A stretch of 64,000 bases of DNA, taken from the NCBI GenBank assembly GCA_022539475.1, contig VCMS01000025.1, positions 750,603 through 814,602 on the forward strand, given 5' to 3'. The notes below the pieces were generated by a model. The model saw nothing but the letters and a program-made list of their open reading frames with translations. It had not been told where the DNA came from and made no database searches. The position numbers and the translations under genes are program-made. Below are positions 36,994 through 48,125 of the stretch, one piece after another. Each line of letters opens with the position of its first letter. Position 1 is the stretch's first letter. Origin of the DNA: Gracilaria domingensis (taxonomy: Eukaryota > Rhodophyta > Florideophyceae > Gracilariales > Gracilariaceae).

Positions 36994-38901
36994 ACTTCCA
37001 AGTGCGCAAAGGATGTTTCATTGTGGAACGGAGCCAGCGGGCTAGCTCAACCGTGCATAGGGGGCGCGGAGATCGGCCAAAGGCACAACTCTCTGCGTGC
37101 AGCGCCATATATCTCGCCGCCTGACAACTCCAGCTCCGCTCTCGCGCTTGTTCCGCAGCATCATCAGCGAATCCCACGCTCCCACCCTAGAAGCATCGTT
37201 GTTCAGGGCAAGTTGCACTGTTCCACAGCAGAACCTACTAGCTTAATATTTGTATATATATTGTATATACAAAGTTCTCTCATTGCCTGGTGAGGCAACC
37301 ATTGAACCGTCGCACCAAATGTACGGTAGCAGCCGAACATCGACGAGCGTGGCACACAATGCACTCGTGGTGTTGCTCTCATGCCTTCGAAGCATGCCTG
37401 CAGTCAAAAGAGCACGGCTTCAACCTTGTGGAATGGCGGTTTGCTAGCCGTGTCGTCGCCGAGTGGTGGCGGAGGCTCTACCACTTCCCATTATCTTGCG
37501 TATTTCTTCTGCTTCTGGAGTTCATGCGGAGAAGCCACCAAAGCCGAATAGCATTCTCCTCACGCAACTTCTGTATCAGCTTGATGCTGTAGCAAAGGTA
37601 GCGCTTTTCCCAGTGCGGCTGTGATCATCAGGACTCTGTCGGCGGAGAGAACCTGCGAACTTGCTCACGTGCGAAGGAGATGCCAGAAATGGAGCGCACG
37701 AAACGGCATGAGGGAGCGGTTGCGAGGAGCAGCGGCGGAGTAGGTGTTAGTTGATGGTATTTGTTTGCCGCTTGCATGGTGTGGGCTACAGCACGGCGAC
37801 TGCTGAGGCGGGCTGATAGCCACAGCATCCGATTTGGCGGATGGGAATTGCCGGGCGCGACCAAGCTGCGTAGAGCGCGACGGCTGTGGTCGAGATCGAA
37901 AGGCTGGGACGGCCTCGGCAAGTGTGTCAAACAGGGTAGCTAAAGAACCTAATGCGGTACTGGCGGTGTTCACGACCTACAAAGGCCGTGCAGCGCTTAT
38001 CGTGCAGCCACCACTGGATATGAGACAACGATCGACGATGAGGAGACGCAGCAGGCACAGACCGCTCCTCACATGCCTGTGCGCGCACAAACAGAGGCGC
38101 GGATGATGCGACAGGTAGTTGCGCGCAACACGATGCAGAGCCCAACATGCAGAACACGCGACAACACCGGGGTCTGCGCCGAAGACGAAGCAAGCACATT
38201 ATTCCAGATGCCGCGCGCAGCGGCGAGCACGCCGGGCGCGCTGCGCGCGCGCGGCGGAGGCGGAGACGGTGATTGCGAAGGGGACAAAGAGACAAACGCT
38301 CACGACTTGAGCTCTTTGGATGGAATCAGTCGGCGGCAGGGGAGCAGGCGAGGGCGGCGGATGGTGACTTGGGCGAAACGCAGCCCGGCGCTTGCTGCAA
38401 AACTGAATGCATAGAAGAGCGCCGCAGAGACGCAGATCGCGAGAGGAGAACGACGCGGGTTCTGCGGCGCTGCGACGGCGATGGCGACGGCCGGCCGGGA
38501 TATTCGCCAAAAACGCTGCTTGCATACCACGAGCGCCGCCGGCGCTCTTTGCACGTACGATACCAAGGGTTATTATCTACCGACGGTATCTACCGATAGA
38601 TCTCCAATCCACTCTCCGTTCAAAATACTGTAAATCATCCTCTTCGTGGATCAAAATACCGTTGTGTGACACGTGGTATACCGACAGTAGATGTTATGGT
38701 AGCTACAAGTTTATTGCCAGCGTTACAGTAGATACCCCTCTGGCGTGCGCCTCGTGTGGCTTCACAGAACTCGATACTGGCCAGAATGGTTCATCACCCA
38801 CGCTCGTATCCTACGAGATCAAAAATTGCTCGAGTTCATTTTAATCTGCGCATATGCCTGTCCACGCATATGCGTACATAGCAGTGCAGTATAACTGCAT
38901 A
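36994..38901. other. Intergenic, about 1.9 kb
   Basis: Several frames of 90-145 codons exist on both strands between 37.2 and 38.9 kb, but none shows a family or codon pattern I can defend. Confidence 0.4.
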
Positions 38902-41900
38902 CTACACTTTGTCTACAAAGTACTTCAGCTTGTTGGAGAAAGCAAATCGAGCCATGTCTTCCGATTCATCCACTATCTTCACGCGGATACCTGTGACGTT
39001 CGTGTCCGCAGAAAACACTTTCCAGAGATGTTTTACTGCTTCCTTCACGATCTGAGCTTCGACTGCCTTGGAAACAGTGTTCGCGTACAGCGCCAGTGTA
39101 ACATTCATCGTTTCATTTGGCTTGGTTGATACCCACATCTGATACAGGCAAAGCCCACCAAAATATTTTTCGAACAATTCTCCTACCGAGGTCGCCACGT
39201 CCACCCAACACACTTTCTTGCTTCCAAATGCGCGTTGAACAGACGCTAAATTGCGCCCCAATAAGTCAAATTTGTTACGCTCCTGGGATGGAAACCGGGC
39301 CAGATCTCCCGTGAAATATCGCACTTGGGGATGAATTTGGCGCAGAATATTAGTTACGACAAGCGTGCCCGCTTGTCCCGTTGGCACTTCCTTTCCCTCG
39401 CTATCAACAACTTCAAGATGGACACTGTCAGGCATAGTTTCGTAATACTTTTCTTCAGGAGGTTTGAGGGCAAAAATTCCAGCTTCACTGCTACCATAAA
39501 CCCCATAGGTGCGAACATCCTCGTTGAAAACATTTGAGAATTTCTGTGTCACTCCTGGATTAAAGTTCTCTCCACCATGCAAAATGCGAGTGACTGTAGG
39601 TAGACGACGACCGTTTCGAAGGCAATAAATGGCCAACTGGATCATATAAGAGCCCATCCCAACCAACATGTTTGCTCCGTACTGATCAATGATATTGCAA
39701 ATGGTTTCATCAGAGACGTTTGGCCCAACTCCTAAATGGGTAGCTTCTGCCCATCGCAAAACCTCACATTGGACCTCCATGCCCGTACTTAAATTATCTG
39801 AGCAAAGCAGATTGACACACACGGTTTGCGAGTTAATGAGTCCCTTGTCCATGTAAAGCTCACTGAGGTTCTTTCGCATTATGTGCATTTCAGAGGAGGC
39901 TGTTGGGAGCGCCACTCGACTAGTACTCGAAGAAGTGGAGCCTCCAGATGGACTCCAGTACAATGACCCCTTCCCAAAGAAATCACTACGAAAGACGGCA
40001 TGCATGCTTTCCACGTACTTAGATTTGTGCAGTAAAGGCCAGTTATGAAACTGAAATGGATTGGCTTTGATTCTCTCAGCTGTGCCAGGGGGACAGTAAG
40101 TGAAGTACTTCTCAAAAAGTGGGTGTCGAATAGCCGCATCAAGAGAGCGATAGAGTTCTGGTACGAAAGGAAGGTCAAAACCTACTTGATCGATGCCACC
40201 GGGAGAAATGGAATGCAAAAAGGAGTGATTATCGAACATCAGAAGACAAGGTGCAGCGATAACCACCTTGTTCTGGCTTGCTTCTAAACAAATCTGTCTG
40301 CAGAACGCACCAAACGCTTTGTTGAAATCATCGAGTTGGGGTTGAGCAAGATGGTCTGTGAACATGCTGCCAATATCGAATCGTGCTCGTGAATCAGAGA
40401 ACAGAACCGGGGACAGGACTGATTCAGCAGGCATATCATCATCTCTGTTCGCCACTCGCCACTTGATACGCACGGTTCGCAGAACATGACGACTGCAGAT
40501 GTCGAGTTTCTCGACCACGTGCCGAACTCTAATAAGCCGGCAGGTAAACAATTGAGTATCGACTGCAGAGGTGTTATTTGCAAACGCCACAATACGGGGT
40601 GGACGAAAGTTCTCACAAGCCGCAGTTCGAAATGAGGAAACGTCAGACATATCTACAACTGTAGAGGGAGGAACGGACACACCACACTTTTGTGACCCCC
40701 ATACGAAATTCTTCGCCTCCATCTTTCCTCGCAAATATTGACCAAGGCTTCTCTCTCCTGGTGCGTTCTCAAGCGCGACAAACGCTGGCTGATCGTTGGC
40801 AAGGGCGCGAATTAAAGTATCGCGGGAGAGTTCATGGAGCACGGGTGAGTACAATTTGTTTACACTAGTACTAGACATAAACTCCAATTCCCTATTCAGA
40901 GTTGGGAGGTGAAGATCAGGGCTGAAAGGAGCTTGGCACTTGAAATATGCCGGGCCACAGAACACATTCGTCGCAGAAATTATAATCCCGCAAGTGTCTG
41001 GAGCGACATTGGATACCTGCTTTCCTAAGTCAACCTGAAGGAACTGCACAACGAAGGGAGAATCACGTATGGCAGACACAGCATCGCAAACATCCTCCAC
41101 ACGAGCGATTGTCGCGGCGGTGGCGGATATGTCGAAACGATGGCGTAGAAGGAAAAAGGTATTGGAGAAGTGGAGCATGGAGGACGAGAAGAGACGGACG
41201 GGGACCGTAGGTACGATGGCCTTGCGAAGAATCGCTCGAAGATGTTGCTCGACGGGAAGTTGATGAAGATGACGACGGAGAAGGTAGAGGAGATGTCCGT
41301 CTTCTGCCATAGACGAGAGACGGAGGTCTGCAAGGAGCTTTGACTGGCTCGCTAGGGCAAGAATTGGAGAAATGTGTTCGTTGGGATAGTCAAGCAGTTG
41401 GCGGATGGGTATTTCTAAGGAAGCCATAGTGATCGGTTGGGGCTCGGAGGTGGCCGTACTTGTGTAGTGGGGAACATTATTGATGAGAGAGAGATGAGAG
41501 GGAGGGCAGAGGTGTACAGCAAACGGTAGGGGAGGGAGACACAGCGTTTCAGAGGGAGCATGGATGAGAACCAGAGGATTTCGAGGTGCTTCAGATTGAA
41601 GATAAGCAGTGATACGAGAGAATAGCAGAATCGATGGGGTGTTCGGAGGTGTGGGAGCTTTGCAGAGAGACTCGCGTTCATGTTGGAGAGATGAAAACAA
41701 TGTAGAGATGTGAGGAGAGTGAAAGGCAGAAACCTGGGGGTCTGTCGCGGAGCAATGGAAGATAGGGAAGGGAAGTAGAACGTGGGAAGTTGAGTAGGAA
41801 GGCAGATTCAGATCCGAGAGGATGGACGGGACTGGAAGTTCTGCTTGGAGCTGGGAATCCGATATGAGAAAGTGGAGTAGGTGCGGGAGGGCCTGTTGGA

Positions 41901-41934
41901 GGGCCGTCGCGGTGTCGGTGAGGATGGCCGACAT
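38902..41934 (-). CDS. Fusion of degenerate ATP-grasp/TauD region and adenylate-forming domain, 1010 aa
   Basis: The C-terminal part, about 625-1010, is an adenylate-forming (AMP-binding) domain close to PaaK-type CoA ligases: phosphate loop SPSGGSTSSSTSR at 661-673, YGVYGSSEAG at 810-819, and the ribose-binding aspartate in YFTGDLARF at 873-881. It would activate a carboxylic acid as acyl-AMP. The first ~590 residues align in order with the neighbouring 685-aa ATP-grasp/TauD protein, but key residues are gone: its LKPCMYGKGAG loop is LRHRFDISATA here (263-273), its HTD metal motif is RTA (436-438), and the distal DNQKYAH becomes DNHSFLH (568-574) with no following arginines. So this half is probably a pseudoenzyme with a binding or scaffold role. 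The start is ATG 41934, with a TATA box at 42007-42013. No carrier-protein domain is present. Confidence 0.75.
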   Translation of the reverse strand: MSAILTDTATALQQALPHLLHFLISDSQLQAELPVPSILSDLNLPSYSTSHVLLPFPIFHCSATDPQVSAFHSPHISTLFSSLQHERESLCKAPTPPNTPSILLFSRITAYLQSEAPRNPLVLIHAPSETLCLPPLPFAVHLCPPSHLSLINNVPHYTSTATSEPQPITMASLEIPIRQLLDYPNEHISPILALASQSKLLADLRLSSMAEDGHLLYLLRRHLHQLPVEQHLRAILRKAIVPTVPVRLFSSSMLHFSNTFFLLRHRFDISATAATIARVEDVCDAVSAIRDSPFVVQFLQVDLGKQVSNVAPDTCGIIISATNVFCGPAYFKCQAPFSPDLHLPTLNRELEFMSSTSVNKLYSPVLHELSRDTLIRALANDQPAFVALENAPGERSLGQYLRGKMEAKNFVWGSQKCGVSVPPSTVVDMSDVSSFRTAACENFRPPRIVAFANNTSAVDTQLFTCRLIRVRHVVEKLDICSRHVLRTVRIKWRVANRDDDMPAESVLSPVLFSDSRARFDIGSMFTDHLAQPQLDDFNKAFGAFCRQICLEASQNKVVIAAPCLLMFDNHSFLHSISPGGIDQVGFDLPFVPELYRSLDAAIRHPLFEKYFTYCPPGTAERIKANPFQFHNWPLLHKSKYVESMHAVFRSDFFGKGSLYWSPSGGSTSSSTSRVALPTASSEMHIMRKNLSELYMDKGLINSQTVCVNLLCSDNLSTGMEVQCEVLRWAEATHLGVGPNVSDETICNIIDQYGANMLVGMGSYMIQLAIYCLRNGRRLPTVTRILHGGENFNPGVTQKFSNVFNEDVRTYGVYGSSEAGIFALKPPEEKYYETMPDSVHLEVVDSEGKEVPTGQAGTLVVTNILRQIHPQVRYFTGDLARFPSQERNKFDLLGRNLASVQRAFGSKKVCWVDVATSVGELFEKYFGGLCLYQMWVSTKPNETMNVTLALYANTVSKAVEAQIVKEAVKHLWKVFSADTNVTGIRVKIVDESEDMARFAFSNKLKYFVDKV

Positions 41935-42006
41935 ACCGAAGATAGGAAGAGTGAGTTTGAGAGATGCTATTCACGATGTGTGAAAAGAGGAGCTCGTGGG
42001 AGGCGA

Positions 42007-42013
42007 ATATAAA
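42007..42013 (-). promoter_or_regulatory. TATA box (TTTATAT) of the adenylation gene
   Basis: It lies about 75 bp upstream of ATG 41934, giving a leader of roughly 45 nt. Confidence 0.45.
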
Positions 42014-42259
42014 GCACTACGCGAGCCTCACGAAGCAACAAACGTTGTCGATTCACCGAGTGGTCATTGATGCTTGCCCTTGACGGAAGTTTGGGCTCTA
42101 TGAGTATGATGGAACCCATCAAAAGACCGTTCATTCCAACCTGGCTGCATCGAGACGGGAATGAGTCCAGGAAGCACATGATATATTTCGTAACATTAGT
42201 ATGGACGGTATCAAGGGTAGATGTCTAAAGTATGTGGAGATGACTGCTATAAGCACTGT

Positions 42260-43633
42260 TTAGTTTTGTACGTGTAGCAGTCTCCATCCCCACGGATGCA
42301 TTACCAGGATGAAGCCAGCAACCACTGGAAGCGCACACACACAATAGTGCCAGGAGCCAAACAAATCCACGATCCAGTTGGCAAAACAGAACTGAATCAC
42401 GGCCGGGCCCACACTACAGATACTCCACAAATACCCCATTTGTTTCCCTGACTTTCTCCCTCCCACCGTCTTGCTGAACGTGCTGAAAACTGCGGTCAGG
42501 AAGAAGTTCGATGCCTTGATACAGAGAATAAACCCAGCTACAAATTGCCATCTCTCTACCTCCCCACTCCATGGAAGGCACAACAACGTGCCGCATAGCT
42601 TAAGGACCATTCCGATCACAAGAATGTCAAAATCTTTCAAAACTCTCGATAACAGAGCCACTACCACTGGTGGAACTAACGCCAGTGCCCCCACAATACC
42701 GTACGTTCTTCCAACCTCCTCCTCATCGGCTCCATACACCCCAATTAGTACTGGTTGAAAACTAACCTTCACCAGCGCCATTGTAGTTTGCATTAGCAAA
42801 GTCAATAAACAAAAGAATGTGAACTTTCGTACACCTCTACCGGGAGACTCTTCGACATCATTGCTATGCACATTAGAGGTGGAGTCTAATGGCACTTCCA
42901 CGCTCTTCCCACCCGCCTCTGACTTGTGCTGTCCCCCCTCATCACCGTCTTGTGTCATTGAGACATCCTCCCCAGTTGGAAGCGATCGAATTGTCATCAT
43001 TCCAAGAAAGAACATCCCGACAAGAATCCCAATTGACACCAAATAGTTGACGAAGAAGCGGTCAATGACCACCACACTTGCTACAGAAAACGTGCTACGC
43101 CATTTCTGAATCATGATCCACAACAGAGGCCCAAGCATAGCCCCTATTGGTGCCATGAGTTGATGAATAGCCATAATAGTCGTGCGTGTTGCAGATGGTA
43201 CAACTTGTGCGATAATACTCAGTCGCACTATTCGCAGCGTTAAACATACAGCGTACACAGCGTAAGCTACGTAGAACAGGCATCTACTTTGGCGAAATAG
43301 AGTTATCATTAAGATGCCTGCTGCTACAACCAAGTAGGCAAAGCAGAGCGTATTACCAGCTCCAAAACGAGCTGAAAAGATTCCCAAGATTGGATTTGCA
43401 AAGATCGGAAGTAGAAGAGCTAGGGCGGAGGCATTGAAATAGATACTGTTGGCATTGGACAGTGAACTGGCGTTCCTAAGATAGAGCAGTAATGTCCAGT
43501 CAACGCAAGAAATGACGAGCATGGTGCATATTGCCATAAAAAGGACAACAACAACCGGTGTGGAGAAGTGAGCATTGTGGCGTTTTCCATGGAGAAGCGG
43601 CTTGGAGCTTTCATCTTTCGTTAACAGGGGCAT
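42260..43633 (-). CDS. Major facilitator superfamily transporter, 457 aa
   Basis: ATG 43633 (MPLLTKDESS) is chosen because the ~110 residues of open frame before it are not membrane-like and the decayed duplicate preserves the same start region. About 11-12 hydrophobic helices are split by a long hydrophilic loop rich in Glu, Ser and Gly after the sixth, as usual for MFS. Motif ILGIFSARFGAGNTL in the first half fits the helix 2-3 loop. The substrate cannot be inferred. It lies 326 bp upstream of the adenylation gene on the same strand, and the pair was duplicated together, so a shared role such as export of the product is reasonable inference. Confidence 0.82.
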   Translation of the reverse strand: MPLLTKDESSKPLLHGKRHNAHFSTPVVVVLFMAICTMLVISCVDWTLLLYLRNASSLSNANSIYFNASALALLLPIFANPILGIFSARFGAGNTLCFAYLVVAAGILMITLFRQSRCLFYVAYAVYAVCLTLRIVRLSIIAQVVPSATRTTIMAIHQLMAPIGAMLGPLLWIMIQKWRSTFSVASVVVIDRFFVNYLVSIGILVGMFFLGMMTIRSLPTGEDVSMTQDGDEGGQHKSEAGGKSVEVPLDSTSNVHSNDVEESPGRGVRKFTFFCLLTLLMQTTMALVKVSFQPVLIGVYGADEEEVGRTYGIVGALALVPPVVVALLSRVLKDFDILVIGMVLKLCGTLLCLPWSGEVERWQFVAGFILCIKASNFFLTAVFSTFSKTVGGRKSGKQMGYLWSICSVGPAVIQFCFANWIVDLFGSWHYCVCALPVVAGFILVMHPWGWRLLHVQN

Positions 43634-43999
43634 TGTCCTTGAAATACTGAAGTGGAAAGAAACGGTGAAAATCTGTATCTTACTTGCCGGGGATTCAAAC
43701 ACCAGCGTGTTCCAAGCAGGGAACGAGAAATAGCATATGGAACGGAATTCCTTACGGAAAACTCGCCTTCCCTGTTGTCCTGTCAAAATGGTCTCGTGCA
43801 TCAAGGGTAAGCTTCTTGAAGCTTCAACACTGCTGTTTTCGGGGCTTATAGAAATGGTGCCAAAAAAACCCATGCGAGTTTCCATCGTGTCAAACATGTT
43901 TGATCTACCGTTGTGTACAACACACGAAATGGATATGTTGTCAGTGAAGGAAGCACTCTGCATCTACTGTCTACTAGTGCATGGCGGGACTCAAAACTG

Positions 44000-45144
44000 A
44001 GTTTCAGAGGTGCAGATACGTGTACAGTGCACCTCCTATTACAAGACTATAGGCTGTAGTATTCAGCCCCTCCGGGCCAAGGAGTCTGGGGCAGTCGTCT
44101 TGTAATGTAAGAGATCTCTTGGAATCAAGGACAACCGGAGGATAGAAAGTTGAAGGTTATCCTCATAACTTTAGAAACGTGTGACTCTACCTACACCTTT
44201 CTACTGCACGAAAGGTTACGCAGCGTGCGGTACGCGAGTACCAAGAGTAGCCTGGAGGGCTACCGTTGGTACGTGTACATTCGGTACAAGGGGATAGAGG
44301 GCTAGCCCTCTTTAGGGAGACGCTCTTCGCCCTCGCCCCAAGGCCCCTCACCTCGCATGGATTAATCCATGCGAGGTGAGGGGCCTTATATTATCCTGCT
44401 ATCTAGATTGGATATGCAAATTTGGGTGTAATTAGCGACTTGCTCGGATCTCCGCTGCAAACCGTGAAAAAGAAAACCCATTGTTATTTCTACACCGTTC
44501 GGTTTGGTAGATGGTGTCTACTGTATCCCGAGCACTTCTGCTTCCTTTTCGCGCCACCTGTCAAGCAGACCAACTGCATCAATTCCATCCCACTCCATTA
44601 CTGGTACCATGTTTGAAACATTATACACGCAACATCATAATGACTCAAATGATTTTTGAGAAGACAGAAACAAACTTGAATGCTTCAGACACGTCTCTAC
44701 AGTACAGAAATTGTCAGATGTTATTGTTGATGCACTCAAGATCTGTAGATCGAACTCGACCGATTCGGTCATACGAATTCAAACAGTATTGCCCATCTCC
44801 TCGAAGACGTTGATCTGGGTGCAACTCTTACATGACTATCAAAGCAATCTGTTCTTGTCTCCAGTAGGGAGGCTATTTTGCAGCAAGCAGTGACTCATTA
44901 AAAATATTCTCTTTGATTGCCCGTGAGCGCCGCTGCCATCGGCTTTACTATTCAGATAAGCTTCGACAGAAGCATTGGAACGTCTTTTTTAAAAGGAAAG
45001 AATCCTTCCGTGGCATGCATGCAATCAATTACGCGTTGGTCAACGTACCCTATAAAAACTTGCGCGTAAATCACCGGCCCAGAGGAGAACTTGGTTTAAA
45101 ACCATCATGCTTCCAATGAAAGCCCGTCAGTCAGGCCGCTCAGC
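44000..45144. other. Intergenic spacer, source of a segmental duplication
   Basis: No gene. 44540-45120 is related to 48830-49310. It contains the palindrome at 44340-44387. Confidence 0.5.
44340..44387. repeat. Perfect 48-bp palindrome (24-bp arms, no spacer)
   Basis: AAGGCCCCTCACCTCGCATG begins the left arm; the centre is GGATTAATCC. Every base pairs. It stands in a non-coding spacer. Confidence 0.75.
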
Positions 45145-45927
45145 CGAAGATGAGAGGGAGGACAGACGTGTACGTCGAAAGGGAGATGAGGGAAAAGTTG
45201 GTTCAAAGGGAGTATGGTTAAAGACAAGAAACGTTCGGGGCGAAATGAGCAGTGATACGAGTTGGAAGAATTGATGGGATTTTTGAATGTGCGGTAGCCG
45301 TTAGAGGGTAGTTGATGTTGGAGTCAAGGAAAAGTGGAGAGGCTATGTACCCCTACCTGCTTGCTATTTTTGTGCTTCTTATATACCAAATAACTCTTAA
45401 AAGTAATGGTCACAGAACATTTGCGCTCGTTTGATTCTGTGATTGTGTCAGCTCCGAGCATTTGTTTAGGGCTGCTGTCTCTGTAATGATCAAAATTGGA
45501 ACTTTGATGCAAGCCCAACGTCTCGCCCTACCAGAGCAACTCGATGCTGTCGTGTTCTCACGATAGTGGCGCTCTCAAGTCGTTTGGACACTGTTGCCCA
45601 AACAATTTTATGGCTCCACTTTGGATGTGTTTGGCTGTAGCAGTCTCGCAACAAAAGCTTGGCAGAAAGACTCGCGTTTACGTTGGAGAGATGGGAACAG
45701 GGTAGAGATATGAGGAAGGTGAGAGGTGAAAACCTGGTGGTCTTCAGGGAGGAAAAGGAAGATATGTAACGGAAGTAGAGCGTGGGAAGTCAAGAAAAGC
45801 ATAATTCCGAGAAGATGGACGGGAGGTGGAGTTCTGCTCGAAACTGTGAGTTCGATGTGTGAAGGTGGCTCAGTTACGCTAATGCCCGTTGGAGAGCTAT
45901 CGCGGTGTCGGCGAGGAAGGCAGACAT
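45145..45927 (-). pseudogene. Decayed 5' fragments of the adenylation gene
   Basis: The start region is still readable: ATG 45927 opens MSAFLADTAIALQRALA, like MSAILTDTATALQQALP of the intact gene. Further on, HLPHISTLFPSLQRKRESF matches HSPHISTLFSSLQHERESL. 45660-45927 corresponds to about 41670-41934, and 45145-45330 to about 41490-41690, with ~320 bp of unrelated sequence between them. Frames are broken and the ATP-grasp, oxygenase and adenylation regions are absent. Confidence 0.75.
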
Positions 45928-46031
45928 ACCGAAGGTATGAAGAGCAATCGCTACGAATGTTTGAGAACAGGTGCCGATTGGGGAGTGGGGCGGCGAAAAG
46001 CACAGCATGAGTATACCGAAGCCTTGCTTCG

Positions 46032-46310
46032 TAACACTAACGCAATGACAAGCTTTGTCTATTTGCTGAATGACCATTGGTGCTCACTGAGCACCAATGG
46101 TCATTGGTATAATGCATCGTGAGACTAACTCAATCACAAGCTTTGTCTATTTGCCGAATGACCATTGGTGCTCACTGAGCACTGAGCCATGAGCACCGAT
46201 GGTCATTCGGCAAATAGAAAAAGCTTGTTATTGCGTAGAATGACGATGTATTATACCAATCGTCACTCTGAGCACTGTCACTACTCAAGAGTGACGATTG
46301 GTATAATACA
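46032..46310. repeat. Cluster of fold-back hairpins
   Basis: Hairpin 1: 46071-46086 with 46088-46103, perfect. Hairpin 2: 46137-46174 with 46190-46227, 38-bp arms with two mismatches. Hairpin 3: 46247-46269 with 46288-46310, 23-bp perfect arms. The left arm of hairpin 2 is also duplicated at 46049-46086, so 46040-46236 forms a larger fold. It looks like a composite fold-back element next to the decayed gene's upstream side. Confidence 0.7.
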
Positions 46311-46355
46311 CCGTTCTAATTTTATTTCGAGATCAATGCGTAATGTGGTCTAGAG

Positions 46356-47220
46356 TAGGCATTTATCCGGACGGCTAGCCGTTTGAATGCACCCGTTGCA
46401 AACCCATCCAAAATTACCCTGGACGAATTTGGAAAATCGAAAACTACATTTTAATTTATCCGTCTTCGCCCACATTATAAAAACTGTTTTCGCAAAACAA
46501 CCGAGTCCAAACATTTATGATCTTATCGGTTCCGGAAAAAACCAATACGTTTGCGATTATGGATAATCCGAAATAGTAAAAATTTCTAAACGGATTGTAT
46601 CCGATGTTTTCTATTTGCAAAACTGCTTTGAAGATTTAAACTCCGTTTAAATTCATAATCATTTAGTCTGATAAGATGAAAAACTTCTTGTTGCCTTTTT
46701 ATATGCAGTTTCTTTGTAAGTATATGCTAGAACACTGTATAAACACAGCAGGCAACGAAAGGTTTTATGTTCAGACCTGAAACCAATACCCCAGGAACGG
46801 CTTATTGACAAAAGAACTCAATGTTTTCACAATAAATATATAGTTGACACTTATAAAGACTCAGAAAAGGAATTACAGTTCTTTGAGATAGCTTAGTTCA
46901 ATTTTGAAAGCTACGTGTAGTTATTTGGAATTATTTGGTTAGCAATGAATATAATTTCTCGTTTAGAAAAATTTCGTTACTTAACGAAAACGAATACTGT
47001 TAGTTTTTGAAAGAACACATATATCAAAACCGTGGCATCCGTTACTGTTTGAAAGTCTGCAGAAATCATTCTTTACGATCCATATTGGTTTGTTGTAGTT
47101 TTTCTCAAATTCATATCCGATTATGTCCGGAATTTCTACACGCCATTCTTGTTTCTAGTTGTTTATTATGCATCGTACTTCAGAGCCTATATGGATAATA
47201 TCCGTCCGAATAAACCCCTA
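46356..47220. mobile_element. Non-autonomous hAT-type transposon (MITE), 865 bp
   Basis: Terminal inverted repeats TAGGCATTTATCCGGACGG and CCGTCCGAATAAACCCCTA match with few mismatches. The 8-bp duplication GTCTAGAG flanks both ends (46348-46355 and 47221-47228). An 8-bp duplication and TAGGG-like termini are the hallmarks of hAT elements. The inside is AT-rich, repeats TTATCC-GGAT motifs, and encodes no transposase. Confidence 0.75.
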
Positions 47221-47470
47221 GTCTAGAGGACCCTCCAAAGGCATTCTGGACGCTTCCCGTTGACGGTGCTTCCGTTTCACGAAAGCACGGGCATGAGCTT
47301 CTACGAAGGTAGATTAGAAGTTCTAATACAAGGTTACACAATCCCGTTGTAGTTCCAGATGCTTCAAAAATTATCTCGAGACGAAGATCTCTTGTATACT
47401 CATAATTACGCAAGATACCTACTGTACTGTACGTGTAGATTACTGCTTAACTGCACTGCTTACCTTGGTA

Positions 47471-48125
47471 CGTGTAGTGGTCTCCATCCCGGCGGATTCA
47501 ATACACTGCCAGTAGTTGCTGGCTTCGTTTCCTGGGAAAGAAGCCAGCAACCACTGGAAGTGCGCACACAAAATAACGCCAGGAGCCAAACAAATCCACG
47601 ATCCATTTGGCAAAACACAACTTAATCACAATTGGTGCCATGCGTTGATGAATAGCCATAGCAGTCGTGCGTGTAGCAGAAGGCATCCTTATGCAACTTG
47701 TGCGATAATACGCAGTCGCACTCTTTACAGCGTTAAACAGCATGGAAAGCTGCGTAAAACAGAAATCTACTATACCGGAGAGCAGTCTTATCCAGTCAAC
47801 GCAAGAAATAGAGCATGGTGTATATTGCCATGAAACGCACAACGACAACAGGGTTGGAGAAGTGAGCATTGCGACGTTTTCCACGGAGAACAGCTTGGAG
47901 CTTTCATCCTTCGTTAACAGGGTCATTGTCCTTGAAATAGATGAAGGGGAAAGAAGTTGTGAAAGTCGTTCGTTTTTCTTGCAGGGAATCGAGACGAGAC
48001 AAAAGGCACATAGTTCCTTATTTGTTGTGACAAATTGGTGAGGTCTGGTCACGAGAGAATGCGGGTAAGTTTCTTGAAGCACCAGCCCAAATGAAGAATC
48101 TCTTTCGGCGCCATGTGGTGGCAAA
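47471..48125 (-). pseudogene. Decayed copy of the MFS transporter gene
   Basis: Segments match the intact gene in order: 47471-47636 with its 3' end (FANWIVDLFGSWHY region), then SATRTTIMAIHQ-like and CVDWTLLLY-like pieces, then the N-terminal MPLLTKDESSK start (here TLLTKDESSK) and the upstream sequence to about 48125. Two internal deletions remove most helices. The 3' end carries an extra inverted copy of 18 bp (47509-47526 against 47540-47557). Confidence 0.8.

Noticed and set aside
46321-47400. Possible transposase remains in the AT-rich segment
   Set aside because: No frame longer than about 77 codons and no transposase motif; only element ends are supported.
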